From positions 1 to 49,808 of the IMG/VR virus record IMGVR_UViG_3300043446_005271: a DNA stretch of 49,808 nt; one strand, given 5' to 3'. The position numbers were made by a program, and so were the translations under genes. Shown here in pieces: positions 13,582 to 23,028 of this stretch. Source of the stretch: a virus. Within the stretch, counting starts at the first letter, position 1. Each line of letters starts with the position of its first letter. The notes beneath the pieces are model-generated. The model saw nothing but the letters and a program-made list of their open reading frames with translations. It searched no databases and was not told the origin of the DNA.

Positions 13582-14961
13582 TTAGAAACCTATGCTATTG
13601 ATTTTGTCTGGGGATTCGTTACCATATTCATCATCATATAGTGGAACGAGTTCTTGGAATTGTAGAGATAATTCATATGATGTCATAGATGGTTCTCCAG
13701 CAAAAGTCATATAATTTCCATCTGGAGTATAATTGACATTACATTGAGTTAAAGCACATTCTTTAAATTTATTTAAGTATGGGTGTTGTCTATTTTTTGA
13801 TGTTATATATGATATTGCAAAGGTGTGTGGTGATTTCAAAAGATAAGATTTACTACTTCTCTTTACTGACATTGCTTGTTTAAAGAACCTTATAATCTTT
13901 CTCACTTCTTTTGCTTCTGCTTCTTCTCTTGGAGATAATCTAAAGGTAAATGAAAATGTTCTTAGACTTGGACTATTAAACAATAACTCAAGGTTTGGGT
14001 TTACTATTGCACCATATTGTCTTTGCATTATATTTGCAGTGCCAGTTGCAGCTTGAGTAAATTTTGAGGTAAAAATACTTTTTAAATCCCCTGTACTACC
14101 CTTTGCTTTATCGAGTTGATCTCCAGTCGCGGTTTCTGCTGCTGCTCCACCACCTGAAATAGCAGATTGTGCTATGTCAGCAAAAGCTTTTGATAGATCA
14201 TCTAATGAATCTCCCTGCCAATCAACTCCGTTGGAATCTGATATTCCTCCTGGAATTGGTAGTACTACAGTTCCTAAAATTTCTCTTTTTCCAAGTTCTG
14301 GTATACCACCACTACTGACCGACACTATTCTGTTTCCAGCTGCACTTTCTGCAGACTTAAGACCAGATGCAACATATTGCACTATACTAAATTTTATACA
14401 ATCTTGTTCTTCTACTTGTAGAGTTATTGGATATTTTGCATTTCCATAACTTCCTTTACCATACCTTGTTCCATCAGCATAAGTTGCAGCTTCTTGCGAT
14501 AATTCTTCTCTTTGTGCATCTGTTGCTGCTTGTTCGGGATTTGTGTCTGGATTTGAAGGTTTTACGTTAGAATCGTTTCCTTTCGAAATTTGTTCTACTT
14601 GTTTTGGTGTTGCTCCTGCTTTTGTTGCAGTTTGACTTGCTGCAGATAAAGCTTGTTTGTTTAAAGCACCACCGGGTTGAAGGGATTTTAATTCACTTTC
14701 TGTAAGTCCACTGCTTGTTGATAATGCCTTTGGTGGTTTAGAACCCGGTTCCGACCAAGTTTTTCCACCATCAAAACTCTCACCATATGCTACAAATGAT
14801 TTTCCACTTCTTGTGGTGACTTCTTTTTGTAAAGTGATTGATGATGCTTTAATATTTCCATCACTTACATTAGAATCAAGTTTTACATTGTATGTTTGTC
14901 CATTTAACTTAAAAGGATTGCTAGTATCTCCCTTTGCTCCATCGGTATTATATGCCATCAA
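13582..14961 (-). CDS. 48: gp48-like baseplate tail-tube cap
   Basis: A 459-residue product, longer than T4 gp48 (364) because of a low-complexity Ser/Ala/Thr-rich N-terminal third (about residues 60-170). The C-terminal half carries the gp48/tube-fold signature: NPNLELLFNSPSLRTFSF, the LSPREEAEAKEVRKIIRFFK helix, TQCNVNYTPDG and SLQFQELVPLYDDEY. It would cap the baseplate where tube polymerisation starts. It starts MetMet (14961 or 14958). gp53 starts 1 nt after it. Confidence 0.87.
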   Translation of the reverse strand: MMAYNTDGAKGDTSNPFKLNGQTYNVKLDSNVSDGNIKASSITLQKEVTTRSGKSFVAYGESFDGGKTWSEPGSKPPKALSTSSGLTESELKSLQPGGALNKQALSAASQTATKAGATPKQVEQISKGNDSNVKPSNPDTNPEQAATDAQREELSQEAATYADGTRYGKGSYGNAKYPITLQVEEQDCIKFSIVQYVASGLKSAESAAGNRIVSVSSGGIPELGKREILGTVVLPIPGGISDSNGVDWQGDSLDDLSKAFADIAQSAISGGGAAAETATGDQLDKAKGSTGDLKSIFTSKFTQAATGTANIMQRQYGAIVNPNLELLFNSPSLRTFSFTFRLSPREEAEAKEVRKIIRFFKQAMSVKRSSKSYLLKSPHTFAISYITSKNRQHPYLNKFKECALTQCNVNYTPDGNYMTFAGEPSMTSYELSLQFQELVPLYDDEYGNESPDKINSIGF

Positions 14962-15031
14962 ACAACCTCCTCACTGAAGGAACCTATGAAGATGTGTTGT
15001 CCTAAGCAGATAGACATTTGGACCAAGTTTT

Positions 15032-15418
15032 TTATTTATTTAGACGGAATTTTGCATATGGGATGGAAAGCATCTCATCTAGTTCTTCATATTTTACAAC
15101 GTGAAGTTTACCCATAATCTCTTCCCATGTATACTGTCTCCCCTCTCTCCAGTGAAAATTAATTGCTTTAAATCCCCATCTTTCTAATGAAGTACATGCA
15201 ATCAGTGGATGTTGGTCATATTCAATATCGGGTGTTTTGGGGGTATAAACAAACGTATAAAATTTTCCTGGTTCTGGATATAAAACTTCTTGCTTCAATA
15301 CATCCATTATAATCATCATTAAATCTTCTGGATCATTTGTATTTGACTCGCCAATTCTTTTTTTGAGTTCTTTCATTCTAGGTGGAATGTTTGTATATTT
15401 TCCAAAACCATCTGCCAT
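15032..15418 (-). CDS. Conserved hypothetical protein in the gp4-gp48 operon
   Basis: A 128-residue product beginning MADGFGKYTNIPPRMKELKKR, with an aromatic centre (KFYTFVYTPKTPDIEYDQHPLIACTSLERWGF). Its ATG overlaps the gp4 stop (TAATG on the minus strand). The location among baseplate and head-completion genes suggests a virion assembly role, but no family is recognised. Between it and gp48 lie 70 nt with an AT-rich AATAAATA-like stretch on the minus strand. Confidence 0.75.
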   Translation of the reverse strand: MADGFGKYTNIPPRMKELKKRIGESNTNDPEDLMMIIMDVLKQEVLYPEPGKFYTFVYTPKTPDIEYDQHPLIACTSLERWGFKAINFHWREGRQYTWEEIMGKLHVVKYEELDEMLSIPYAKFRLNK

Positions 15419-15861
15419 TACTTGATACCTAATTCTTGTTCTGTTATTATACGAAATTCGATCATATTATCTTTACAGAATTCTTGTGCAGCACTCCACT
15501 TTGCTTGATTAGTTGCATAGGTATAAACTTCATGAAGATAAGACTTAGTTGTTCTTGATCTTGGTTGGGGTGCAACTGTCTCTTTTTTTGGTTTAATCTC
15601 AATAATATACTTTTTAATTTCTCCAGATTGTTCTTTAACTTTAATAATAAAATCTGGAAAATAGTTTCTTATTTTTTGTTTAACCGGGTCATAGTATTTG
15701 ATGCGAATTTCTTCACTACCCCATGAAATAATATTTTCATTCAGGTCACACCAGTAGCAAAATTTTCTTTCCCAACTACTTCTACATATAATCTTATTTG
15801 GATCACCAATGTACTTTTGAGGATAAGATGGTTTGTAGATGCTTTTTATGCTTTCTGCCAT
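15418..15861 (-). CDS. 4: gp4-like head completion protein
   Basis: A 147-residue product from MAESIKSIYKP (ATG at 15861; the frame extends further but without a better start). It has the gp4 pattern, related to TnsA-type PD-(D/E)XK folds: SSWERKFCYWCDLNENIISW, then YFPDF and IIEIKPKKE supplying Asp, Glu and Lys at the usual spacing. In T4, gp4 (gp50/65) finishes the head after packaging. First gene of the minus-strand block, divergent from the 15905 gene. Confidence 0.88.
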   Translation of the reverse strand: MAESIKSIYKPSYPQKYIGDPNKIICRSSWERKFCYWCDLNENIISWGSEEIRIKYYDPVKQKIRNYFPDFIIKVKEQSGEIKKYIIEIKPKKETVAPQPRSRTTKSYLHEVYTYATNQAKWSAAQEFCKDNMIEFRIITEQELGIK

Positions 15862-15895
15862 TATCCTTACTACATAATATATAAAGGTCAAAAAG

Positions 15896-15903
15896 TATTT
15901 ATA
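15896..15903 (-). promoter_or_regulatory. Late promoter TATAAATA on the minus strand
   Basis: The plus strand reads TATTTATA, giving TATAAATA on the minus strand, 34 nt before the gp4 start. It lies in the 43-nt divergent gap. Confidence 0.6.
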
Positions 15904-15904
15904 A

Positions 15905-16753
15905 ATGCCTACTCCAAAAACTTTATCTGATATAAAGGCAAATTTACTTCTTAAACCAGCACTTACTTCACATTTTGAAGTTGAGGTAGGTTATCCTACA
16001 AAGAGAGGAGATTTTTTGAAATACTTAAAAGATAATGGCGTTGCATATACTTCAGCAACCTCTGGGGCATTAACTTTACTATGTTCTGAGGCAACATTGC
16101 CTGGTTCTTCTTTAGCAACTCATGAAATTAATAATGATTTTCATGGAGTTACCGAAAGACATGTTTATAGAAGAATTTATGATGATAGAATTGATTTGAC
16201 TTTTTATGTTGATGCACAAAATTATATGCCAATTAGATTTTTTGAAACTTGGATAAAATATACTGTAAATGAGAGTATTGCTGAGAAAAGAGAATCTGGT
16301 GGAAATATATTGGGTCCCGTGGGAAGTTTAAATTCCCAATATTTCTATAGGGTTAGGTATCCAAATGATTATAAGGGATCTTTGAAAATAGTTAAGTTTG
16401 AAAGAGATTATGCTTCCAATTTGACATATGAATTTAAAGATGCATTTCCGATTTCAATTTCTTCTATGCCAATATCTTATGATTCATCATCTTTATTAAA
16501 ATGTACCGTATCTATGACTTATATAAGATATGTTTTGTATCCATCTTCTAAAAATAATGATAAGGTGCCAGATCAGACACCAGAATCTTCTAATAGTGGA
16601 GTCGTTTTGAATAATGAATATAACTGGGCACAAAATTATAATCAATCATTTGGGGGGGGATTTAATGCTGGTGGAGTTCCTGACCTTCCTGCACTAAGTT
16701 CTGGCAATACTGTTTCTGGATTTACTGTTGGTGCAAATTCCAACATTGCTTAA
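15905..16753 (+). CDS. 54: Tail-tube-fold baseplate protein (gp54-like tube initiator)
   Basis: A 282-residue product with tube-fold features: HFEVEVGYPTKRG, an LCSEATLPGSSLATHEI strand block, RRIYDDRIDLTFYVD, and DAFPISISSMPISYDSSSLLKCTVSMTYIRY. This pattern is shared by gp19, gp48 and gp54. The adjacent gp48 and the gene order favour the gp54 tube-initiator role; a tube-like structural protein is the alternative. The C-terminus is Gly/Asn-rich. First gene of the plus-strand tail operon. Confidence 0.65.
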   Translation: MPTPKTLSDIKANLLLKPALTSHFEVEVGYPTKRGDFLKYLKDNGVAYTSATSGALTLLCSEATLPGSSLATHEINNDFHGVTERHVYRRIYDDRIDLTFYVDAQNYMPIRFFETWIKYTVNESIAEKRESGGNILGPVGSLNSQYFYRVRYPNDYKGSLKIVKFERDYASNLTYEFKDAFPISISSMPISYDSSSLLKCTVSMTYIRYVLYPSSKNNDKVPDQTPESSNSGVVLNNEYNWAQNYNQSFGGGFNAGGVPDLPALSSGNTVSGFTVGANSNIA

Positions 16754-16757
16754 GTAC

Positions 16758-16765
16758 AATAAATA
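16758..16765 (+). promoter_or_regulatory. Late-promoter variant AATAAATA
   Basis: 29 nt before the gp26 ATG in the intergenic gap. Confidence 0.5.
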
Positions 16766-16794
16766 AATTTACACTGAATTACCTATAGGATATT

Positions 16795-17514
16795 ATGCCT
16801 TTACCTAAGATTGCTACACCAACTTATGAACTTGAATTGCCTTCAACTGGAGAGACGATTCGATATAGACCTTTTCTCGTCAAGGAAGAAAAAGTATTAG
16901 TGATTGCTTTGGAGAGTGAAGACACTAAGCAAATTACTAGTGCTATTAAGAATGTTATTAAAAATTGTGTTATAACAAAAAATATAAAAGTAGAATCCTT
17001 ACCTACTTTTGATATTGAATATCTTTTCCTTAACATCAGAGGAAAATCTGTCGGAGAAGATATTGAGGTTAATGTGATTTGTCCAGATGATCAGGAGACG
17101 ACAACTACAATTAAGTTGAATCTTGATGACATCAAAGTTGAGAAAAATGAGAAGCACACTAATAAAATAAAGGTTGATAAGAGTATTGTGATGGAAATGA
17201 AATATCCATCACTTGATCAATTCATTAAAAATAATTTTGATTTTACTGATACAAATGCTATGGAACAATCTTTTGATTTGATTGCTTCTTGCATTGATAA
17301 AATTTATACTGAAGATGAAGTTTGGGCAGCGGCCGATGTAACCAAGAAAGAACTTGGCGATTTTTTGGAACAAATGAATTCATCACAATTTAAAGAAATT
17401 GAAAAATTCTTTGAAACAATGCCAAGACTATCACATAAGGTTACCGTTGTAAATCCAAAAACTAAAGTTGAAAGTGAAGTTGTTTTAGAAGGGTTAGCAA
17501 GTTTTTTCGCATAG
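16795..17514 (+). CDS. 26: gp26-like baseplate hub assembly protein / tail chaperone
   Basis: A 239-residue product of the T4 baseplate gp26 type: PTYELELPSTGETIRYRPFLVKEEKVLVIALES, a YLFLNIRGKSVGEDIEVNVICPDD block and an all-helical C-terminus (SSQFKEIEKFFETMPRLSH). It is needed for hub assembly and sits where other tailed phages encode tail assembly chaperones, directly before the tape measure. The last codons AGT TTT TTC GCA TAG contain a T_TTT_TTC slippery heptamer, and the -1 frame is open into the next gene. Confidence 0.82.
   Translation: MPLPKIATPTYELELPSTGETIRYRPFLVKEEKVLVIALESEDTKQITSAIKNVIKNCVITKNIKVESLPTFDIEYLFLNIRGKSVGEDIEVNVICPDDQETTTTIKLNLDDIKVEKNEKHTNKIKVDKSIVMEMKYPSLDQFIKNNFDFTDTNAMEQSFDLIASCIDKIYTEDEVWAAADVTKKELGDFLEQMNSSQFKEIEKFFETMPRLSHKVTVVNPKTKVESEVVLEGLASFFA
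17502..17508 (+). other. Candidate -1 ribosomal frameshift site T_TTT_TTC
   Basis: In the gp26 frame the codons AGT TTT TTC carry the canonical X_XXY_YYZ heptamer. Slipping back one base gives CGC ATA GCC CTA GTT CAT ATG with no stop, entering the 59-residue gene in frame and making a fusion of about 303 residues. The downstream gene lacks a clear Shine-Dalgarno. No strong stimulatory structure was found by eye. Confidence 0.5.
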
Positions 17515-17525
17515 CCCTAGTTCAT

Positions 17526-17705
17526 ATGGATCTGGAAAGTTATTTCCGTCTTAATTTTGCCTTGATGCAATACCATAAATATTCTTTGACAGAAATTGAA
17601 AATATGATGCCTTGGGAACGAGACATCTATGTTGTTTTATTACAACAGCATTTGGAAGAAGAAAAATTAAAACAACAGCAATCGAATGGCACTCAATTCT
17701 TCTAA
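17526..17705 (+). CDS. Small tail-assembly protein (gp51-like or chaperone second half)
   Basis: A 59-residue product with LMQYHKYSLTEIENMMPWERDIYVVLLQQHLEEEK. The MPWERDIYV block is typical of the second partner of tail assembly chaperones and of small T4-type hub assembly proteins. It may be made alone from ATG 17526 or as the -1 frameshift extension of gp26; the absence of a ribosome binding site favours the second. It overlaps the tape-measure gene start by 20 nt, implying coupling. Confidence 0.72.
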   Translation: MDLESYFRLNFALMQYHKYSLTEIENMMPWERDIYVVLLQQHLEEEKLKQQQSNGTQFF

Positions 17706-20118
17706 AAATTTGCCAGCATTAATGCCATCAAAGGCAAAGAATGGGAGTGCCCTTGTTAATGAAAAAATAGATGAAAGGATATTAAGATTACTTGGATTAG
17801 AAGATATATTTGATATTGATTATGATACTTATTCTTCTCTTTTAAGAGAAAGAATGGCTGCTGCAAGAATGACAAAGCAGACTATTGCAACAGAAGAAGT
17901 TGAAATGATAACTGATGAGTGGAAACGAATAAAGGGTAAAAAAGGTAGATTTAAAGTAAAGAAAATAACTGCAGCAAGTTTTAAAAAAGGAACCGCATTT
18001 GGTATTAATCTTAAAAATAAAAAACTTGTTGCGAGAATAAAACCACTTGCACTCCCTCCAGCAGCGGATGAAATAAAGGGTCAAGATGATACTAAAGAAA
18101 TTATAGGTCTTCTTGGAGAAATAATAAAAAATTTAACACTACAAAATAAAGTTCAAAAAAGTTCTAATGAAAGATCTAGAAAAGAAGCAGAAGATGCCAA
18201 GAGAGGTCTTGCTGAATCTAGATTAGAAAAAGGATTTTCTGCTGCAATAAAAGTCGCTGAAAAAATTATTGCACCGGTAAAATCTTTATTGAATAGAATT
18301 ATTGATTTTATAACTCAAATTTTTATAGGTAGATCTATTGTTTTACTTTTGGAGTGGTTTGGTAATAAGGATAATAGGGATAAGGTTCAGTCCATTATTA
18401 GATTTTTTGGTGATCATTGGCCAAAACTTTTAGCACTTTACATTAGGTTTGGGACACAATTTGGAAGGTTTGTTGGTGGACTTTCTAAACTTGTAATTTC
18501 TGGGACATTAAGACTTGTACAACTTGCTGCTAAACTTGTTGGTGCTAAAGGTGCTGCTAGATTCTTAGGTGGATGGGGTGGTAAGTTACTGGGTGCTGGT
18601 TTAACAGTTGCAACAACTGTTGGAACCACTATGGCTTTAAGTAGTGGTATTGAAAATTTTGCAGGACTCGAAAATTTGGGAAAAGAACCCCCACCAAAAA
18701 CTCCTGGTTATTTTGGTGGGGGTTTAGCACAATTTAAAAATCTATTAGGATTTTTTGGTGGTGGACCTGGATTTGTAAGTGGACAAAAAGGAATTGATAA
18801 GGTTCCTGCTATGCTTACTGATGGTGAATTTGTTATGTCTCGTGGTGCTGTTCAAAAATATGGTGTGGGAACACTTGAGTCAATGAATGCTGCTGGTGGT
18901 GGCACAAATAGACCTAGGATGATAAATGGAGCAACATACGCTTATGGTGGTGGATTAGTAGGTACAGATAGATCTAGCGATTCTTCTTATAGAAAAAATG
19001 AACAAGAATTGAAGAAGCAGAAAAAGGAAGAGAATATTAGTGGTCGTGCAGGGTCTCCTGGTGCTGCTTTATCGGTTCAACAAAGAGTTCAAAGAATAGA
19101 AAAGCAACTTGCAGCACAAAAAGCACTTAGTTCTGGTGGTTTGTCTTTAAAAGGAACGCAGGGATTTGATATTGGTAAAGGTTATGCAGCATCTTATAAA
19201 GGTAGGGATTCTATTGTAGTTAAAGACGCTGTTAAGCAAGGAACGAGATATGGTGATATTATGGTTGAACCAGAAATCACAATTGCAGGCAAACGTTATT
19301 TTGCCCAGCAGAAAGGAAATGATATAATTTATTCTTCTAATTTTGCTAGAGGTTTATCCGGACAGGTAGACAAATATGGTGCTAGAAATAAATCATATCA
19401 AGGAAAAGGTGCTGGAATTCTTGGTGGATTTGGATTAAAGAGGGATAATAAGAGTTTGCCAAAAACTAAAATAATGATGGGTCCAGATGGACCATTTGTT
19501 GGATATCTTAGATTCCGTGGTGGTCAACCAGAATATGCAAGACCAACAGAAAGAAAGAGTGGATTTTTGGAACAACTTACAAATCTCTTTGATCCTAAGG
19601 GGGCAAGGTCTAGGCAGGAAACTTTGAATGCCCGATCAATGAGACTTTCTGCAATTACTGATTTGGAACAATATAGAAAGGAGGGGATGACCGAAGATAA
19701 CATTAAAAAAATGTTAGGTCCAAATTTATATAAGAATGCCATAAATGATTCAAAAGCAAAACAGTCTGCGTTTTCCAAGAAAAATACTATAATACAAGAT
19801 TCACATAGAGCTCAGGAAAGAAACTATTATAAGAATCGTGGTATTGGGGGAATGGGCGGACTTGGATCTAGTTATCGGGGACAAGAACTTCAATTATCAG
19901 CAAAAGCAAATGCTGCTAGGATATCGCCAACCAAACCAAAAACAAGACAATTGACACCTCCATCAAGACAACCTGTTGTTGTTAGAACAAAACCAGTTGG
20001 AAGTGGAAATGGTGGAGTGACAAAATCATCTGGAGGAAGACCAAGAACTCCAAACTTTGGTGCAAGTTGTCCATCTAGCAATGCGCCAAGAAGCAAGAAA
20101 ATTTTAGGAATTTTTTAA
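17686..20118 (+). CDS. Tape-measure-like structural protein
   Basis: An 810-residue product. The N-terminal 200 residues are charged and helical (coiled-coil-like KNLTLQNKVQKSSNERSRKEAEDAK). A hydrophobic/Gly-rich helical core follows (about 215-330), then the tape-measure motif DKVPAMLTDGEFVMSRGAVQ (about 370-390) and a long low-complexity basic C-terminus. It fits a tail length determinator/hub component (gp29 role) by position after the chaperones, although it does not look like T4 gp29. A second such protein follows 3 nt later. Confidence 0.65.
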   Translation: MALNSSKNLPALMPSKAKNGSALVNEKIDERILRLLGLEDIFDIDYDTYSSLLRERMAAARMTKQTIATEEVEMITDEWKRIKGKKGRFKVKKITAASFKKGTAFGINLKNKKLVARIKPLALPPAADEIKGQDDTKEIIGLLGEIIKNLTLQNKVQKSSNERSRKEAEDAKRGLAESRLEKGFSAAIKVAEKIIAPVKSLLNRIIDFITQIFIGRSIVLLLEWFGNKDNRDKVQSIIRFFGDHWPKLLALYIRFGTQFGRFVGGLSKLVISGTLRLVQLAAKLVGAKGAARFLGGWGGKLLGAGLTVATTVGTTMALSSGIENFAGLENLGKEPPPKTPGYFGGGLAQFKNLLGFFGGGPGFVSGQKGIDKVPAMLTDGEFVMSRGAVQKYGVGTLESMNAAGGGTNRPRMINGATYAYGGGLVGTDRSSDSSYRKNEQELKKQKKEENISGRAGSPGAALSVQQRVQRIEKQLAAQKALSSGGLSLKGTQGFDIGKGYAASYKGRDSIVVKDAVKQGTRYGDIMVEPEITIAGKRYFAQQKGNDIIYSSNFARGLSGQVDKYGARNKSYQGKGAGILGGFGLKRDNKSLPKTKIMMGPDGPFVGYLRFRGGQPEYARPTERKSGFLEQLTNLFDPKGARSRQETLNARSMRLSAITDLEQYRKEGMTEDNIKKMLGPNLYKNAINDSKAKQSAFSKKNTIIQDSHRAQERNYYKNRGIGGMGGLGSSYRGQELQLSAKANAARISPTKPKTRQLTPPSRQPVVVRTKPVGSGNGGVTKSSGGRPRTPNFGASCPSSNAPRSKKILGIF

Positions 20119-20121
20119 TAA

Positions 20122-23028
20122 ATGAAACCTAAATCACTACCTCCATTAAAAATAAATTCAACAAAACTTTTACCAGGTTCTAGCATTTCTGCTATCACTA
20201 AAAGAATTAGTGTTAAATCTTTATCGAGTGGAGATAAATCTTTTTCTAAAAGTAATCTTGGAATCATAAAAAAACAGGTTATTAAAATTGGCGATTTAGT
20301 AAAGACTAATACATTATTAAAGCAAGCAGAAGAGACTAAAAAAAGGAAACTGTTAGAACAAAAAAAGTTTTCTGAGAGAGAAGAAAAATTAGAGGCAAAA
20401 CCAGAGAAAAAAGAGAACAATAAAGTTAAACTTCCTGGAGTTCCGAAATTAAGTTTTCTTGATAGAATTAAAAAGTTTTTATTCAATATTTTACTTGGGT
20501 TTATAGTTGTTAGATTGCTACCACAACTTCCTAAGTTAATGGGAGTTGTAAAGTTAGCAGGGCAAGCACTTGATTTTGTCACTAATTGGGGAGGAAAATT
20601 ATTAAATGGTCTTGTGACCTTCATTGATTGGGGATATAAAGCATATGATAATACAAGAAATTTTTTGAAGAATATTGGAGGAGAAAATACTCTTAAAGTT
20701 TTTGATGGATTTATTGGTGCAATGGATAAGGTAATTGAAGCATCTATTATTGCTGCAATTGCTTTTGGAGAACTTCGTGATACCGGTGGTGGAGGTCCTG
20801 GTGGAGGAAGACCTGGAAGAGGTGGAAGACCTGGAAGAGGTGGAAGACCTGGAGTAACTCAGGGGCGAGGAGGACAAGGACAAAGACCTAGAGTTCCTGG
20901 GACTGGACCAAGAGTTACTACTGGTCAGGGAGGTAGGTTTAGACTTCCTACCAGAGGAGCAGTCGTTAAAGGTGGATTACTTGGATTAGTAACTCTTATT
21001 CCCGATATTCTTAACTCTTGGGACTTGTGGCAAAATCAAGGAAGAGGAAAGGATGCATTAAGAACATTTTTTAGTGCTGTTACTGGTGCTATTGCCGGGT
21101 TAGGTGCCGTTGCTGCTGTAGAGGCTGGAGCAGCTGCTTTGGGTATAACCGGTGTTGGTATTCCCGCCGCTATCGCTCTTGCCGTTACTGGATTTGCTGC
21201 TTCTTCTTTAGCTGGAACAGGTGCATATAATTTAGCTGATGCATTTCTTAGAAAAATAGGATTGGTTGATAATGATCCTGAAACCGGAAAACCTTATGCA
21301 TATAGAAGTGGTGGTCCAGTTACAAGAGGTGGAAAATTAACAGGTCCTGCAAAAAGAGAAGTTAAAAAAACTAAAGTAAAGCGAGAAGTAAGTATTACGC
21401 CACCAAAATTAAAACCGGGTGCTGATGTTGGTGGTGGTAAGGAAATAGAAAAAATGTTTCCAAAGTCAACTAAAAGTGATACGATGAATCCTTTGGGATA
21501 TTCTGAAAATTTTTATGAAAAGACTAGTGATATTCCTTTCTTTGGTCCAATTTTTGGATTAGTTACTAAAACTTTATTGGGAGATAAACCAAACTCTCTT
21601 GATTATGAAAATATTGGAAAGGGTTTAAATTCTTGGATGAGTAATACATTCAGTAGTGAAGTGTTGAGAACTGGTGGAGCATTTGCAGGTGGTGGTGAAG
21701 TTAATACTGAAATGTTTATGAGAGGTGAAGACTTAACAAAAGTGATTGCAAAGTCAGTAGAGGAGACAGTTTCATCAAGAGTTGATAACGTTTTAAATGA
21801 TTTGATGAAACAGTTGGGATTAAAGGAAATAGATCGTGGAAAAGAACCTGGAGAAACAGCACCTGGTGCAGAGGATGAGCCTTCAGGTTCTCCTACTCTT
21901 ACTGGCAACACAAATGCAGAAAAAGTTTTTAGATACTTGGTAGATAACGAAGGATTCACTCCAGAGGCATCTGCTGGTGTTATTGGAAATTTAATGCAAG
22001 AATCTGGAGTCAATCCAAAGTCTAGGCAACTTGGTGGTGGTCCTGGTAGGGGTATTATGCAGTGGACAGAATCTGAAAGATGGGCATCTCTAACTGCATG
22101 GGCAAATAATTCGGGTAAGGATCCATGGGCATTAGAAACTCAAGTTGAGTGGATGATTAAAGAAATGAAGTCTTATGGAACTTATAATAGAATTAAAGGA
22201 GTAAGTTCATATAAAAAAGCAGTTGAAATATTTGAGAAAGAAATGGAGAGAGCAGGAACTCCAAATTATCCACGTAGATATCAATTTGCCGCAGATGCTC
22301 TTGCAAGTTTTAGTAGTGGTGCTGGATCTGGTGGTGCTGGCGGAAGTTTCACACAACTCTCAAACAATCCCGATGCAAAGAGAGGATCAAAACTTGCAGG
22401 AGAACTTGGAAGATTTTTGGATGCAAAAGGTTTGGGGAGATGGGGATCTGGTGTAAATCAACATCCAGAACATCGCCCTTGGAGTCCAGAGAGTGGACAT
22501 AGTGCTAATTCACTTCATTATGCATCTCAGGGAGCAAGGGCAATTGATATTGGTGGATATGGAAGAAGTCGTGGATATTCTGACCAAGATCAAATTCTTG
22601 CAGGAATTGCGGAATTCAATAAGTTAAAGGGTGTCAAACCAGTTCAATTATTAAAAGATGGATATCCAGGTCATGATAATCATGTTCACGTTGCTTATGG
22701 TAGAGGTGGTCTTGTCAGAGGATTTACTAAGGCAATCCTTGGAGAAAGGGGTGTTGAGTTTGTTCTTGATACTGATACCACATCAGCATTAGAACAAAAC
22801 TTTCCTGGATTTTTGGATGCATTAAACAAAGCAAATTATAATGGAGCTATTAATGTTTTGAGAAATTATGCTTATTATGAATCTGGTTCTATGATAGAAG
22901 TTATTGTGGAGCAACCAGAACCAGAAATTGTTATGGTTCCTGTTCCAACCCCACAACAATCAGTTATTTCATCATCTACACCACTATCTTCAAATTCTTG
23001 GCGAGATCATGCATATATGCAGGGTTAA
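20122..23028 (+). CDS. Tape-measure-like virion protein with peptidoglycan hydrolase domains
   Basis: A 968-residue product. After a charged helical N-terminus and a hydrophobic segment (about 112-135, FLFNILLGFIVVRLLPQLP) comes a Gly/Arg/Pro repeat (about 225-275) and an Ala/Gly-rich membrane-active stretch (330-375). Residues about 596-730 form a tail lysozyme domain (AGVIGNLMQESGVNPKSRQ, GRGIMQWTESERW). Residues about 790-865 resemble an M15-type peptidase (SLHYASQGARAIDIGGY, HDNHVHVAYG, supplying His, Asp and His). The C-terminus GERGVEFVLDTDTTSALEQN is tape-measure-like. It probably drills the cell wall during DNA entry. Confidence 0.8.
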   Translation: MKPKSLPPLKINSTKLLPGSSISAITKRISVKSLSSGDKSFSKSNLGIIKKQVIKIGDLVKTNTLLKQAEETKKRKLLEQKKFSEREEKLEAKPEKKENNKVKLPGVPKLSFLDRIKKFLFNILLGFIVVRLLPQLPKLMGVVKLAGQALDFVTNWGGKLLNGLVTFIDWGYKAYDNTRNFLKNIGGENTLKVFDGFIGAMDKVIEASIIAAIAFGELRDTGGGGPGGGRPGRGGRPGRGGRPGVTQGRGGQGQRPRVPGTGPRVTTGQGGRFRLPTRGAVVKGGLLGLVTLIPDILNSWDLWQNQGRGKDALRTFFSAVTGAIAGLGAVAAVEAGAAALGITGVGIPAAIALAVTGFAASSLAGTGAYNLADAFLRKIGLVDNDPETGKPYAYRSGGPVTRGGKLTGPAKREVKKTKVKREVSITPPKLKPGADVGGGKEIEKMFPKSTKSDTMNPLGYSENFYEKTSDIPFFGPIFGLVTKTLLGDKPNSLDYENIGKGLNSWMSNTFSSEVLRTGGAFAGGGEVNTEMFMRGEDLTKVIAKSVEETVSSRVDNVLNDLMKQLGLKEIDRGKEPGETAPGAEDEPSGSPTLTGNTNAEKVFRYLVDNEGFTPEASAGVIGNLMQESGVNPKSRQLGGGPGRGIMQWTESERWASLTAWANNSGKDPWALETQVEWMIKEMKSYGTYNRIKGVSSYKKAVEIFEKEMERAGTPNYPRRYQFAADALASFSSGAGSGGAGGSFTQLSNNPDAKRGSKLAGELGRFLDAKGLGRWGSGVNQHPEHRPWSPESGHSANSLHYASQGARAIDIGGYGRSRGYSDQDQILAGIAEFNKLKGVKPVQLLKDGYPGHDNHVHVAYGRGGLVRGFTKAILGERGVEFVLDTDTTSALEQNFPGFLDALNKANYNGAINVLRNYAYYESGSMIEVIVEQPEPEIVMVPVPTPQQSVISSSTPLSSNSWRDHAYMQG
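20806..20853 (+). repeat. 18-bp tandem repeat encoding GRPGRG
   Basis: GGAAGACCTGGAAGAGGT occurs at 20806-20823 and 20824-20841, plus a partial copy to 20853, in frame, encoding a Gly-Arg-Pro linker in the tape-measure-like protein. Confidence 0.8.

Noticed and set aside
17686-20118. Reading the 810-residue protein as a direct gp29 homolog
   Set aside because: Position fits the tail-length role, but no T4 gp29 sequence signature was visible; kept as tape-measure-like only.
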